Assembly (NCBI GenBank): GCA_002728175.1
Contig: PBVH01000011.1
Location: 116,137-122,869 of the forward strand
Reading direction: 5' to 3'
Length of the DNA stretch: 6,733 bases
Source of the DNA: Flavobacteriales bacterium
Lineage (GTDB): Bacteria > Bacteroidota > Bacteroidia > Flavobacteriales > BACL11
In this document: positions 1 to 6,092 of the stretch, piece by piece
Layout: each line of letters begins with the position of its first letter
How positions within the stretch are numbered: position 1 is the stretch's first letter
Translations under genes and position numbers: made by a program
Notes under the pieces: model-generated
Seen by the model: the letters and a program-made list of their open reading frames with translations, nothing else
Database searches by the model: none
Told to the model about the DNA's origin: nothing

Positions 1-1
1 G

Positions 2-83
2 TGGGGAGAACAGGATTCGAACCTGTGAAGGCTAAGCCAGCAGATTTACAGTCTGCCCTCGTTGACCGCTTGAGTATCTCCCC
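2..83 (-). tRNA. tRNA-Tyr (GTA)
   Basis: Read on the minus strand this folds as a complete class II tRNA of 82 nt. The acceptor stem GGGGAGA (83-77) pairs with TCTCCCC (9-3), the discriminator is A at position 2, the anticodon stem GCAGA/TCTGC encloses the loop CTGTAAA with anticodon GTA at 49-47, and the T-arm ACAGG-TTCGAAT-CCTGT is intact. The long variable arm GGCTTAGCC is what tyrosine tRNAs carry in bacteria. Only one base (C) follows the discriminator before the window edge, so an encoded CCA cannot be judged. It lies 10 nt after tRNA-Thr and is probably cotranscribed with it. By recalled phylum synteny, further tRNAs and tuf may follow outside the window. Confidence 0.97.
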
Positions 84-93
84 TAAATGATAG

Positions 94-167
94 AGCCGAT
101 AGAGGGACTCGAACCCACGACCTGCTGATTACAAATCAGCTGCTCTAGCCAGCTGAGCTATATCGGC
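94..167 (-). tRNA. tRNA-Thr (TGT)
   Basis: A full 74-nt cloverleaf is visible on the minus strand: acceptor GCCGATA (167-161) with TATCGGC (101-95), a D-arm with GCTC/GAGC, anticodon stem GCTGA/TCAGC around the loop TTTGTAA with anticodon TGT at 133-131, and a T-arm with the loop GTTCGAGTC. TGT reads ACA and other threonine codons. The bases after the acceptor stem read TCTA, so CCA is not encoded and must be added by CCA-adding enzyme. It is the first gene after the promoter at 230-259, with a leader of about 55 nt, and precedes tRNA-Tyr. Confidence 0.97.
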
Positions 168-229
168 TTGTGTTAAAATCAATTCAATTTATAAATTAAA
201 GAACAGTTTACTCCCTTACTTCAGGGCTG

Positions 230-259
230 CAAATTTATTAAAGTTTTTAACACAACCAA
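230..259 (-). promoter_or_regulatory. Bacteroidota-type promoter for the tRNA-Thr/tRNA-Tyr unit
   Basis: On the minus strand a TTG (259-257) is followed after exactly 19 bp by TAAATTTG (237-230). This fits the Bacteroidota housekeeping consensus of a TTTG-like -33 box and TAnnTTTG -7 box. The start of transcription should fall roughly at 222-226, giving a 5' leader of about 55-60 nt before tRNA-Thr. Just after the -7 box comes the GC-rich stretch CAGCCC in otherwise AT-rich DNA, and the rpsU promoter has almost the same extension (CAACCC). The start site is inferred, not observed. Confidence 0.8.
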
Positions 260-305
260 TAAAAAGAATGCTTTTTTTTATACTTAAACAAATAAAGTTA
301 TGGAT

Positions 306-599
306 TTAACTCAATTTATTCTTTTGTTTTATTATTTGTTTTCGTAGTGCTTGAATTACTAAATCAGAAGACTCTTCAAAAGAATTAGATTGTTTTTTTG
401 CAAAATATTTGGATTTTTTTGAAAGTAAAATTATTTCAACAATTTTATTTTTATAAGAACTTGGTTTTGACAGTTTTAACAATACCTTTGCTGAAATTAT
501 ATTTGCATCTACAAGTAGTAATTTATTTAAAGTTTTTTTTATTAGTTGCTTTAACTCGTTGCCAACATTAAAGTGTATTGCTTGTATTTGTAAGTTCAT
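306..599 (-). CDS. hpf: Short-form ribosome hibernation promoting factor (HPF/RaiA family)
   Basis: The 97-aa product matches the single-domain (short) HPF/YfiA family. It begins MNLQIQAIHFNVGNEL, the typical first beta strand and start of helix 1 (compare I-x-I-x-x-x-x-F/V-x-x-x-x-x-L), has a central basic stretch (SYKNKIVEIILLSKK) and a second helix near 73-95 (SFEESSDLVIQALRKQIIKQ). Short HPFs bind the 30S decoding site in stationary phase and block tRNA and mRNA binding. The long form's C-terminal dimerisation domain is absent, and the length is normal for the short form. The ATG at 599 lies 11 nt after the recombinase stop codon with no Shine-Dalgarno sequence, so it is the last gene of the rpsU-xerC-hpf unit. 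No strong intrinsic terminator follows. Confidence 0.88.
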   Translation of the reverse strand: MNLQIQAIHFNVGNELKQLIKKTLNKLLLVDANIISAKVLLKLSKPSSYKNKIVEIILLSKKSKYFAKKQSNSFEESSDLVIQALRKQIIKQKNKLS

Positions 600-610
600 A
601 TTTATTAATT

Positions 611-1477
611 TTAAGCCCTAGGGTGTGATTGATGATATATTTTTTTTAATTTTTCAATAGTATTATGAGTATAAACTTGAGTTGCACTTAAGTTTGAATG
701 TCCTAAAAGCTCTTTAATGGCATTAATATCTGCACCGTTATTTAACATATGAGTAGCAAACGTATGCCTTAAAATATGTGGACTTTTCTTTTTCATACTA
801 CTAACCTTTCCAATATATTTAATAACGACTCTATAGACCATTTTATTGTATAACTTATCACCTTTAGTATTTGTAAATAAGTAATCTTCTGGATTTTTAT
901 TATCTATAATCATTTTAATTGATTTTATAATTTTATCAGAAAGAGGAATTATTCGTTCTTTTTTTCTTTTGCCTATAACTTTAACCTCAAAATTATTAAA
1001 ATTTAAATCTTTTATCTTTATGTTAATCAGCTCAGATAAACGCATTCCCGTAAGATAAAATAACTCTATAATCAATTTGTCCCTTTGGCCTTTAAATCCA
1101 GATTCAAATTTAATATCGTCAAGTAAGTTATTGATTTTTTCCTCCTCCAAAAATATGGGTAGCCTTTTTTTAGCTTTTGGAGAAATAATTTTAAACATCG
1201 GATTTTCCTTAACATAGCCTTCTCTTTCTAAGAATCTAAAATAGGTCTTTAAAGTTGAAATTTTCCTATTAACAGAACTAGCTTCTAAACCATTTTCCAA
1301 CAATCTAGTAATCCAATGCCTTACTAAATGAAAATTAATTTCCGTATTATTGGAAACATTATACTCAGAAGATAAAAATTTAAAAAATTGATTTAGATCT
1401 TGCAAATAAGAAATTACAGTATTTTTAGAAAATCTTTTTTCAACCGAAATATATTCTTGAAAATTATCTATAAACAT
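611..1477 (-). CDS. Tyrosine recombinase, XerC/XerD-like
   Basis: The 288-aa protein has the full two-domain layout of XerC/XerD: an N-terminal SAM-like core-binding domain (about 1-85, with SKNTVISYLQDL at 18-29) and a C-terminal catalytic domain (about 105-288). All catalytic residues are visible: R146 in TGMRLSEL, K170 in VIGKRKKER, H234 and R237 in HILRHTFATHML, H260 in LLGHSNLS and nucleophile Y269 in TQVYTH. It ends HPRA, like chromosomal Xer proteins. Such enzymes resolve chromosome dimers at dif by strand exchange; integrative-element enzymes are a possible alternative. The housekeeping position between rpsU and hpf, the complete active site and the absence of mobile-element genes favour a resident Xer protein. 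Whether it is the XerC or XerD partner cannot be told here, so no symbol is given. No Shine-Dalgarno sequence precedes the ATG at 1477. Confidence 0.93.
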   Translation of the reverse strand: MFIDNFQEYISVEKRFSKNTVISYLQDLNQFFKFLSSEYNVSNNTEINFHLVRHWITRLLENGLEASSVNRKISTLKTYFRFLEREGYVKENPMFKIISPKAKKRLPIFLEEEKINNLLDDIKFESGFKGQRDKLIIELFYLTGMRLSELINIKIKDLNFNNFEVKVIGKRKKERIIPLSDKIIKSIKMIIDNKNPEDYLFTNTKGDKLYNKMVYRVVIKYIGKVSSMKKKSPHILRHTFATHMLNNGADINAIKELLGHSNLSATQVYTHNTIEKLKKIYHQSHPRA

Positions 1478-1547
1478 ATATAAATCTATTTCTTATTGTA
1501 ACGAAATTACAAATAAAAAGATTCAAAAATTATATAAAAAGATAAAT

Positions 1548-1739
1548 TTATTCAGAATCTCTGATTACTTCTTGAGAATAAATTGCTTTTTGCTTTCTTA
1601 CACGTAATTTTTCGGATTTTTTAACATACTCTTTCCTACTTCTTAATTGTTTAAGAGTTCCTGTTTTTAAAAATTTTCTTTTAAAGCGTTTAAGTGCTCT
1701 ATCTATATTTTCTCCGTCCTTTACTGGTATTACTAGCAT
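1548..1739 (-). CDS. rpsU: Small ribosomal subunit protein bS21
   Basis: The 63-aa, very basic product is bS21: it starts MLVIPVKDGENIDRALKRFK and continues with arginine/lysine-rich helices, the Bacteroidota form of the family. bS21 sits on the 30S platform near the 3' end of 16S rRNA. In Bacteroidota it helps sequester the anti-Shine-Dalgarno tail, and Tyr54, the residue I recall as contacting that tail in Flavobacterium johnsoniae, is present here (KAIY, 51-54). A consensus promoter lies just upstream, leaving a leader of only about 12-15 nt. That leader (CCCCAATAATTTAATT before ATG) has no Shine-Dalgarno motif. It is the first gene of the rpsU-xerC-hpf transcript, with 70 nt to the recombinase gene. 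Confidence 0.96.
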   Translation of the reverse strand: MLVIPVKDGENIDRALKRFKRKFLKTGTLKQLRSRKEYVKKSEKLRVRKQKAIYSQEVIRDSE

Positions 1740-1758
1740 AATTAAATTATTGGGGTTG

Positions 1759-1789
1759 CAAATTTAAAAAATTATTAAAAATCAGCAAA
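1759..1789 (-). promoter_or_regulatory. Bacteroidota-type promoter for rpsU-xerC-hpf
   Basis: The minus strand shows TTTG (1789-1786), a 19-bp spacer and TAAATTTG (1766-1759), a perfect match to the phylum's -33/-7 consensus. The -33 box starts right after the acyl-CoA dehydrogenase stop codon (1793-1791), so the promoter fills the whole intergenic gap. The predicted start at about 1752-1754 gives rpsU a leader of roughly 12-15 nt. The sequence after the -7 box, CAACCCC, resembles that of the tRNA promoter at 230-259. No terminator hairpin separates it from the upstream gene, so read-through from the metabolic operon is possible. Confidence 0.88.
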
Positions 1790-1790
1790 C

Positions 1791-2930
1791 TTATTTTAAA
1801 ATTTGTTTAGCAATAACTAATTTTTGAATTTCAGAAGTTCCTTCTCCAATAGTACATAATTTAGCATCTCTGTAAAATCGTTCAACTGGAAAATCTTTTG
1901 TATATCCATAACCTCCTAAAACTTGTATTGCATCTGTTGCTACTTTAACGGCAATTTCCGAAGAAAAATATTTAGCCATTGCTCCCTCTAGAGTCATCTT
2001 CTGATTTAAATTTTTTTTGTAAGCAGCTTGATAAGTTAATAATTCTGAAGATTCAATTTCACATGCCATATCTGCAAGCTTAAATGCAATAGCTTGAAAA
2101 TTTGAAATTGGCTTTCCAAACTGCACTCTTTCTTTAGAATATTTTAATGCAGAATAGTAAGCACCTTTAGCAATACCTAATGAAAGAGCGGCTATTGATA
2201 TTCTCCCTCCATCTAAAACTTTCATTGCCTGAACAAATCCCTCTCCAATATTTCCTAAGATATTATCATTTGGAACCTTACAATTATCTAAAATAATTTC
2301 TGCTGTTTCAGAAGCTCTCATACCTAATTTATCTTCTTTTTTTCCTGAATAAAAACCAACAGTACCCTTTTCAACAACAAAACTGGTCATTCCATGAGAA
2401 TCGCCTTTTTCACCTGTTCTTGCTATAATAACAGCTATATCTCCAGAGATTGCATGAGTTATAAAATTTTTGGCACCATTTAAAATCCAATATTTTCCTT
2501 CTTTTTTTGCAGTAGTAGACATACCTCCAGCATCAGAACCTGTATTATGTTCTGTCAAGCCCCAAGCACCTATCCATTCAGAAGTTGCTAATTTTGGAAG
2601 CCATTTCTTTTTCTGTTTCTCATTTCCAAATTGTAAAATATGTCCAGTACATAACGAATTATGTGCTGCCATAGAAAGAGCAATTGAAGGATCTAAAATA
2701 GCCAGTTGCTCAATTGCTGTAACATATTCATTATATGAAAATCCTGAACCACTATATTCAGTTGGAACTAAAACTCCCATCAAACCAAGTTCTCCAAGCT
2801 TTTTAAAGACTTTAACTGGAAAAATTTGTTTTTCATCCCATTCTCGAACAAATGGAGTAATATTATTTTTTCCAAACTGCTGAATCATATCAGCAATCAT
2901 TTTCTGATTTTCATTAATTTCAAAATTCAT
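1791..2930 (-). CDS. Acyl-CoA dehydrogenase (FAD-dependent, short/medium-chain type)
   Basis: The 379-aa protein is a complete acyl-CoA dehydrogenase, which oxidises acyl-CoA to trans-2-enoyl-CoA and passes electrons to electron-transfer flavoprotein. The helical N-terminal domain covers about 1-115. The middle beta domain starts with the first family signature, GLTEHNTGSD (124-133), and includes LGMRASET (202-209). The C-terminal helical domain holds the FAD-contact motif RVQFGKPISNFQ (268-279) and the second signature LGGYGYTKDFPVERFYRDAK (338-357). The likely catalytic base is E363 in GEGTSEIQ, the position equivalent to Glu376 of MCAD. Length is standard for the short/medium-chain branch; the chain length or branched-chain substrate cannot be told from sequence alone. 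Its ATG directly follows the apt stop codon (TAAATG), so translation is probably coupled. The pairing with apt has no obvious metabolic logic. Confidence 0.95.
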   Translation of the reverse strand: MNFEINENQKMIADMIQQFGKNNITPFVREWDEKQIFPVKVFKKLGELGLMGVLVPTEYSGSGFSYNEYVTAIEQLAILDPSIALSMAAHNSLCTGHILQFGNEKQKKKWLPKLATSEWIGAWGLTEHNTGSDAGGMSTTAKKEGKYWILNGAKNFITHAISGDIAVIIARTGEKGDSHGMTSFVVEKGTVGFYSGKKEDKLGMRASETAEIILDNCKVPNDNILGNIGEGFVQAMKVLDGGRISIAALSLGIAKGAYYSALKYSKERVQFGKPISNFQAIAFKLADMACEIESSELLTYQAAYKKNLNQKMTLEGAMAKYFSSEIAVKVATDAIQVLGGYGYTKDFPVERFYRDAKLCTIGEGTSEIQKLVIAKQILK

Positions 2931-3458
2931 TTAGTATCTTTTAAGAGTAATAATTTTTTCTGCATACTTTTTTAATCTTTCATCTCCATTTAAGAAATCA
3001 AGACTTATAACAAATGTAAAAGCAAAAACTTTTGCTCCCAATTCAGTTGTAAGCTCTGCTGCTGCACAAGCTGTCCCTCCAGTAGCTAATAAATCATCAT
3101 GCACAACAATATTCCATCCTTTTTTTATATCTGACTTATGCACTTCAACTTCTGCCGAGCCATACTCCAAATCATATTTACAATTTAAAGTTTCTCCAGG
3201 AAGTTTACCAACTTTTCTAATTGGAATAAAAGGTATTCCCATTTTATTAGCGAGTGAAAAACCAAACAAAAATCCTCTACTTTCTACCCCAACAATAGCA
3301 TCAACCTTTTCACCTTTTAATCTTTGAGCAAAATTATCAATTATCTCGGAAGATAATTGTGGATCTAATAAAAGAGAAGTGATATCCTTGAAATTAATAC
3401 CTGATTTTGGAAAATTAGGCACTTCTCTAATTGCTAAATCTATTTTTTTACTAATCAT
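2931..3458 (-). CDS. apt: Adenine phosphoribosyltransferase
   Basis: The 175-aa product matches Apt, the cytosolic purine salvage enzyme making AMP and pyrophosphate from adenine and PRPP. It has the N-terminal VPNFPKSGINFKDITSLL (13-30; family form P-x-F-P-x-x-G-I-x-F-x-D-I-T), the adenine-pocket segment GVESRGFLFG (57-66), the flexible-loop segment IPIRKVGKLPGET (78-90) and the PRPP-binding motif VVHDDLLATGGTA (118-130). In the usual enzymes this last motif reads V-D-D-L-L-A-T-G-G-T; here His120 precedes the Asp pair D121-D122. Length is normal. The start at 3458 lies 16 nt after the symporter stop codon, without a Shine-Dalgarno sequence, and the gene abuts the downstream dehydrogenase with no spacer. 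It is probably one link of a minus-strand operon. Confidence 0.96.
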   Translation of the reverse strand: MISKKIDLAIREVPNFPKSGINFKDITSLLLDPQLSSEIIDNFAQRLKGEKVDAIVGVESRGFLFGFSLANKMGIPFIPIRKVGKLPGETLNCKYDLEYGSAEVEVHKSDIKKGWNIVVHDDLLATGGTACAAAELTTELGAKVFAFTFVISLDFLNGDERLKKYAEKIITLKRY

Positions 3459-3474
3459 TTCAGTTTTTTAAAAT

Positions 3475-4983
3475 CTATTTAAATCTCTTAATAACACCAG
3501 ACTTTATTCTACTATGATAATCATCTAAATCAATACGAACCTCTTTTGATAAAATAAGCAAACCAATAATATTTGGAAAGGCCATTGCTAGTATCATCAT
3601 ATCAGAGAAGTCTAGTACTGCTCCTAATTTTACAGAAGAACCTATAATAATAAATAAAAGAAATAATATTTTATATGAATATTCTGAAAATTTAGTTTTA
3701 CCAAATAAGAATGTCCATGATTTTAATCCATAGTATGACCAAGAGATCATAGTTGAAAAAGCAAATAAGAAAATAGCAATTACTAATAAATAAGGAAACC
3801 AAGAAAATACAGAACCAAAAGCTTGAGAAGTCATTTGTGCACCCTCCACTCCTTGGACATTATGAAATCCTGTTATAATTAGCACCAGTGCCGTCATAGT
3901 ACAAATAACAACTGTATCAATAAAAGGTTCTAATAAGGCAACTATACCCTCAGATACTGGTTCATTTGTTTTAGCCGCAGCATGTGCGATCGAAGCAGAA
4001 CCAACACCTGCTTCATTTGAAAAAGCGGCCCTTCTAAATCCTTGTACAAGAACACCTATTACACCACCTAATCCAGCAGCTGGTGCAAAAGCTCCTTTAA
4101 ATATTAAAGCAAATACATTACCAACTTGTGTTATATTCATTAAAATAATAATTAATGCAGTACCAACATATAAAGCAGCCATGAAAGGTACTATCTTTTC
4201 TGTAACATTTGCAATAGACTTAATCCCTCCAATAATAACAGCCCCTACTAAAATAGATAATATCAAACCAAAAACCGGACCATTTCCTGCTAAGAAAGGA
4301 AACTGACCTGCTAGTTGTGCATAAGCTTGATTGGCTTGAAACATATTACCACCTCCAAAAGAACCTCCAATACAAAGTATTGCAAATAAAACAGCCAATA
4401 CTTTACCAAATCCTGCCATGTTGTATTTAGCTAATCCATCACGCAAATAATACATTGGACCCCCAGAAACTTCTCCATTTTCATCTATTTGACGATATTT
4501 AATACCCAAAGTACATTCAACAAATTTTGCAGACATACCAAGTAGCCCAGCTACTATCATCCAAAAAGTAGCTCCCGGTCCCCCAATAGAAATAGCAATA
4601 GCCACTCCAGCTATATTTCCTAAACCAACAGTTGCTGAAAGAGCAGTTGTTAATGCCTGGAAGTGAGAAACCTCTCCTTTATCATTTGGATCATCATAAT
4701 CTCCTTTTACTAAACTAATAGCATGCTTAAATCCTCTAATATTTATAAAATTCATTTTAAAAGTAAAGTAAATAGCACCAAAAACTAACCATACTACTAC
4801 AACAGGAACACTAGTGCCTACATCAAAACCCAATGCTTTAATAGGATCCCAGAAAATGACAGGCACTAAATAGTTATCTACAATAGGTTTGAAAAAGCTA
4901 TCTATTTTTTCGCTTAATGTAGCTGCTTTAGAAGTAAAGGCAGAGATAAGCATTAAAGTTAAAAGTGATATTTTTTTTGTCAT
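3475..4983 (-). CDS. Sodium:alanine/glycine symporter, AGCS family
   Basis: The 502-aa inner-membrane protein belongs to the alanine or glycine:cation symporter family, which imports small amino acids with sodium. The family signature is clear at about 111-141 (LTTALSATVGLGNIAGVA, then GGPGATFW), followed by SGGPMYYLRDGL (173-184), a TM-rich middle and the conserved FSNEAGVGSASIAHAAA (321-337) with EPFIDTVVICTMTALV (352-367). About ten to eleven hydrophobic segments are visible. The N-terminus (1-21) looks like a signal peptide: MTKK, a hydrophobic core, then TSKAAT. That is extra compared with classical AGCS members of about 450 residues, though I recall similar leaders in other Bacteroidota homologues. 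Upstream is a 38-nt gap containing a perfect 12-bp palindrome, ATTTTATAAAAT. Substrate preference between alanine and glycine cannot be assigned. Confidence 0.94.
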   Translation of the reverse strand: MTKKISLLTLMLISAFTSKAATLSEKIDSFFKPIVDNYLVPVIFWDPIKALGFDVGTSVPVVVVWLVFGAIYFTFKMNFINIRGFKHAISLVKGDYDDPNDKGEVSHFQALTTALSATVGLGNIAGVAIAISIGGPGATFWMIVAGLLGMSAKFVECTLGIKYRQIDENGEVSGGPMYYLRDGLAKYNMAGFGKVLAVLFAILCIGGSFGGGNMFQANQAYAQLAGQFPFLAGNGPVFGLILSILVGAVIIGGIKSIANVTEKIVPFMAALYVGTALIIILMNITQVGNVFALIFKGAFAPAAGLGGVIGVLVQGFRRAAFSNEAGVGSASIAHAAAKTNEPVSEGIVALLEPFIDTVVICTMTALVLIITGFHNVQGVEGAQMTSQAFGSVFSWFPYLLVIAIFLFAFSTMISWSYYGLKSWTFLFGKTKFSEYSYKILFLLFIIIGSSVKLGAVLDFSDMMILAMAFPNIIGLLILSKEVRIDLDDYHSRIKSGVIKRFK

Positions 4984-5021
4984 ATTATTTTATAAAATTA
5001 TTTGCAGTCTTTTTTTCATTC

Positions 5022-5927
5022 TTAATCCATTGTTTTTATTTGCTCGTCCATAATAGCTAAACATTCTTCAAATGAATGAGGTTTATATCCTAATTCATTT
5101 ATGGATTTATCCAAAATGAATCCAGTTTTGGGAGGTCTTACTGCTTTTTGATTAAGTGTTGCTGTACTAATCTTATTTAAATTATCGGTTGACATTCCGT
5201 AGTATTCTGCTACTCTTTCTACTATTTCATAAATACTCATAATATCTTTACCAGAAGCATTAAAAATTCCCAATGTTTTTTTCTTGATGGCTAATATACA
5301 GATATCTGCTAAATCATCTACTAAAGTAGGAGCTCTGTATTGATCATCAACAATATTTAAAGCATCTCCTTTACATAAAGCTTCCTTTGCCCAAAGCACA
5401 ATATTTCCTTTACTTAAATTCTCTCCTATTCCAAAAACAACTATAGTTCTAAGAATGGTCCATTTTACTGAGTGTGCTTGTAACAACTGCTCAGATTTTA
5501 ATTTAGATAAACCATAATAAGAAAGCGGGTTAGGAAAATCTTCTTCTCTATATGGACCATCCTCTCCATCAAAAATAAAGTCAGTTGAAATATGAATCAA
5601 ATGTGCATTTATTCTCTCACATGCATCAGCAAGATAACCAACAGCATCCACATTTAATAAATCACATTCATTTTTCTTATCTTCACATAAATCAACATTG
5701 GTCATAGCAGCTGTATTAATAACCACATTTGGCTTATGATATGCAATTACATTATCTACTTCTTCTTTATTAGTTACATCTACAGAAACATAAATATATC
5801 CATCTCTATTAGAAAGCCTATTTTTTCCTTTTGAAGTTGCAATTAAAAAAATTGATAAATCACATTTTAACTTTTGGACAAGCTTTTGTCCAAGTAACCC
5901 ATTACTACCAGTAACTAAAACCTTCAT
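5022..5927 (-). CDS. RmlD-like dTDP-4-dehydrorhamnose reductase / extended SDR oxidoreductase
   Basis: The 301-aa protein is an extended short-chain dehydrogenase/reductase of the RmlD (dTDP-4-dehydrorhamnose reductase) type. It has an N-terminal Rossmann motif VTGSNGLLG (5-13), NTAAMTNVDLCE (71-82, matching N-A-A-x-T-x-V-D-x-A-E of RmlD), the active-site strand ISTDFIFDG (113-121) and PLSYYGLSKLKSE (134-146), whose Y138 and K142 form YxxxK. The C-terminal part has RAPTLVDDLAD (198-208), the family's substrate-domain motif. RmlD makes dTDP-L-rhamnose with NAD(P)H. No rmlA, rmlB or rmlC is nearby, so the true substrate is open; a MAT2B-like or other sugar-nucleotide role is possible. Its ATG immediately follows the stop of the upstream PspC-like gene (TAAATG). 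Confidence 0.85.
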   Translation of the reverse strand: MKVLVTGSNGLLGQKLVQKLKCDLSIFLIATSKGKNRLSNRDGYIYVSVDVTNKEEVDNVIAYHKPNVVINTAAMTNVDLCEDKKNECDLLNVDAVGYLADACERINAHLIHISTDFIFDGEDGPYREEDFPNPLSYYGLSKLKSEQLLQAHSVKWTILRTIVVFGIGENLSKGNIVLWAKEALCKGDALNIVDDQYRAPTLVDDLADICILAIKKKTLGIFNASGKDIMSIYEIVERVAEYYGMSTDNLNKISTATLNQKAVRPPKTGFILDKSINELGYKPHSFEECLAIMDEQIKTMD

Positions 5928-6092
5928 TTAATATTGATTTGGTTTTAGTAAATACAAAATAAAATATATTATTATTGGTGAACCAAAACCGAAAATTGTC
6001 GCTGCTATAAATAAAATCCGTAAACCTCCAACATCTATATCAAATTTTATTGCTAACCAAATACAAACACCAAGAAATTTTCTGTCACTCAT
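5928..6092 (-). CDS. Minimal PspC-like membrane protein, 54 aa
   Basis: This 54-aa reading frame is small enough to be missed by length-filtered gene callers. It starts MSDRKFLGVCIWLAIKFDID and contains one hydrophobic helix at about 25-49 (starting LRILFIAATIF), ending KPNQY. The pattern F-x-G-V-C-x-W-L-A-x-x-F-x-I-D-x-x-x-x-R (R25) and the following membrane helix match the PspC domain, including the glycine-rich mid-helix GFGSP. The whole protein is nothing but that domain. Its ATG overlaps the end of the coiled-coil gene by 8 nt (ATGAGTGA), and its TAA abuts the ATG of the reductase gene, so translational coupling on both sides is likely. PspC-family proteins act at the inner membrane in envelope stress, but some are annotated only by domain; the role here is unproven. 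Confidence 0.85.
   Translation of the reverse strand: MSDRKFLGVCIWLAIKFDIDVGGLRILFIAATIFGFGSPIIIYFILYLLKPNQY

Noticed and set aside
261..276. Inverted repeat AAAAAG-CATT-CTTTTT after hpf as an intrinsic terminator
   Set aside because: The stem has one G-C pair and otherwise A-T pairs, and no clean U-tract follows on the minus strand; too weak to call.
611..1477. Recombinase as evidence for an integrative element with tRNA attachment sites
   Set aside because: The nearby tRNA genes are intact, no direct repeat of a tRNA 3' end is seen, and no phage or conjugation genes are present; the locus fits resident Xer synteny.
1519..1526. TAATTTCG-like box upstream of the recombinase gene as a separate promoter
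   Set aside because: It departs from TAnnTTTG and no TTG lies at a suitable spacing; expression from the rpsU promoter explains the gene.
2470..2883. 137-aa plus-strand reading frame opposite the acyl-CoA dehydrogenase gene
   Set aside because: It lies wholly antisense to a complete, motif-rich enzyme gene; the product resembles no family and is cysteine/proline-rich as expected from an antisense frame.
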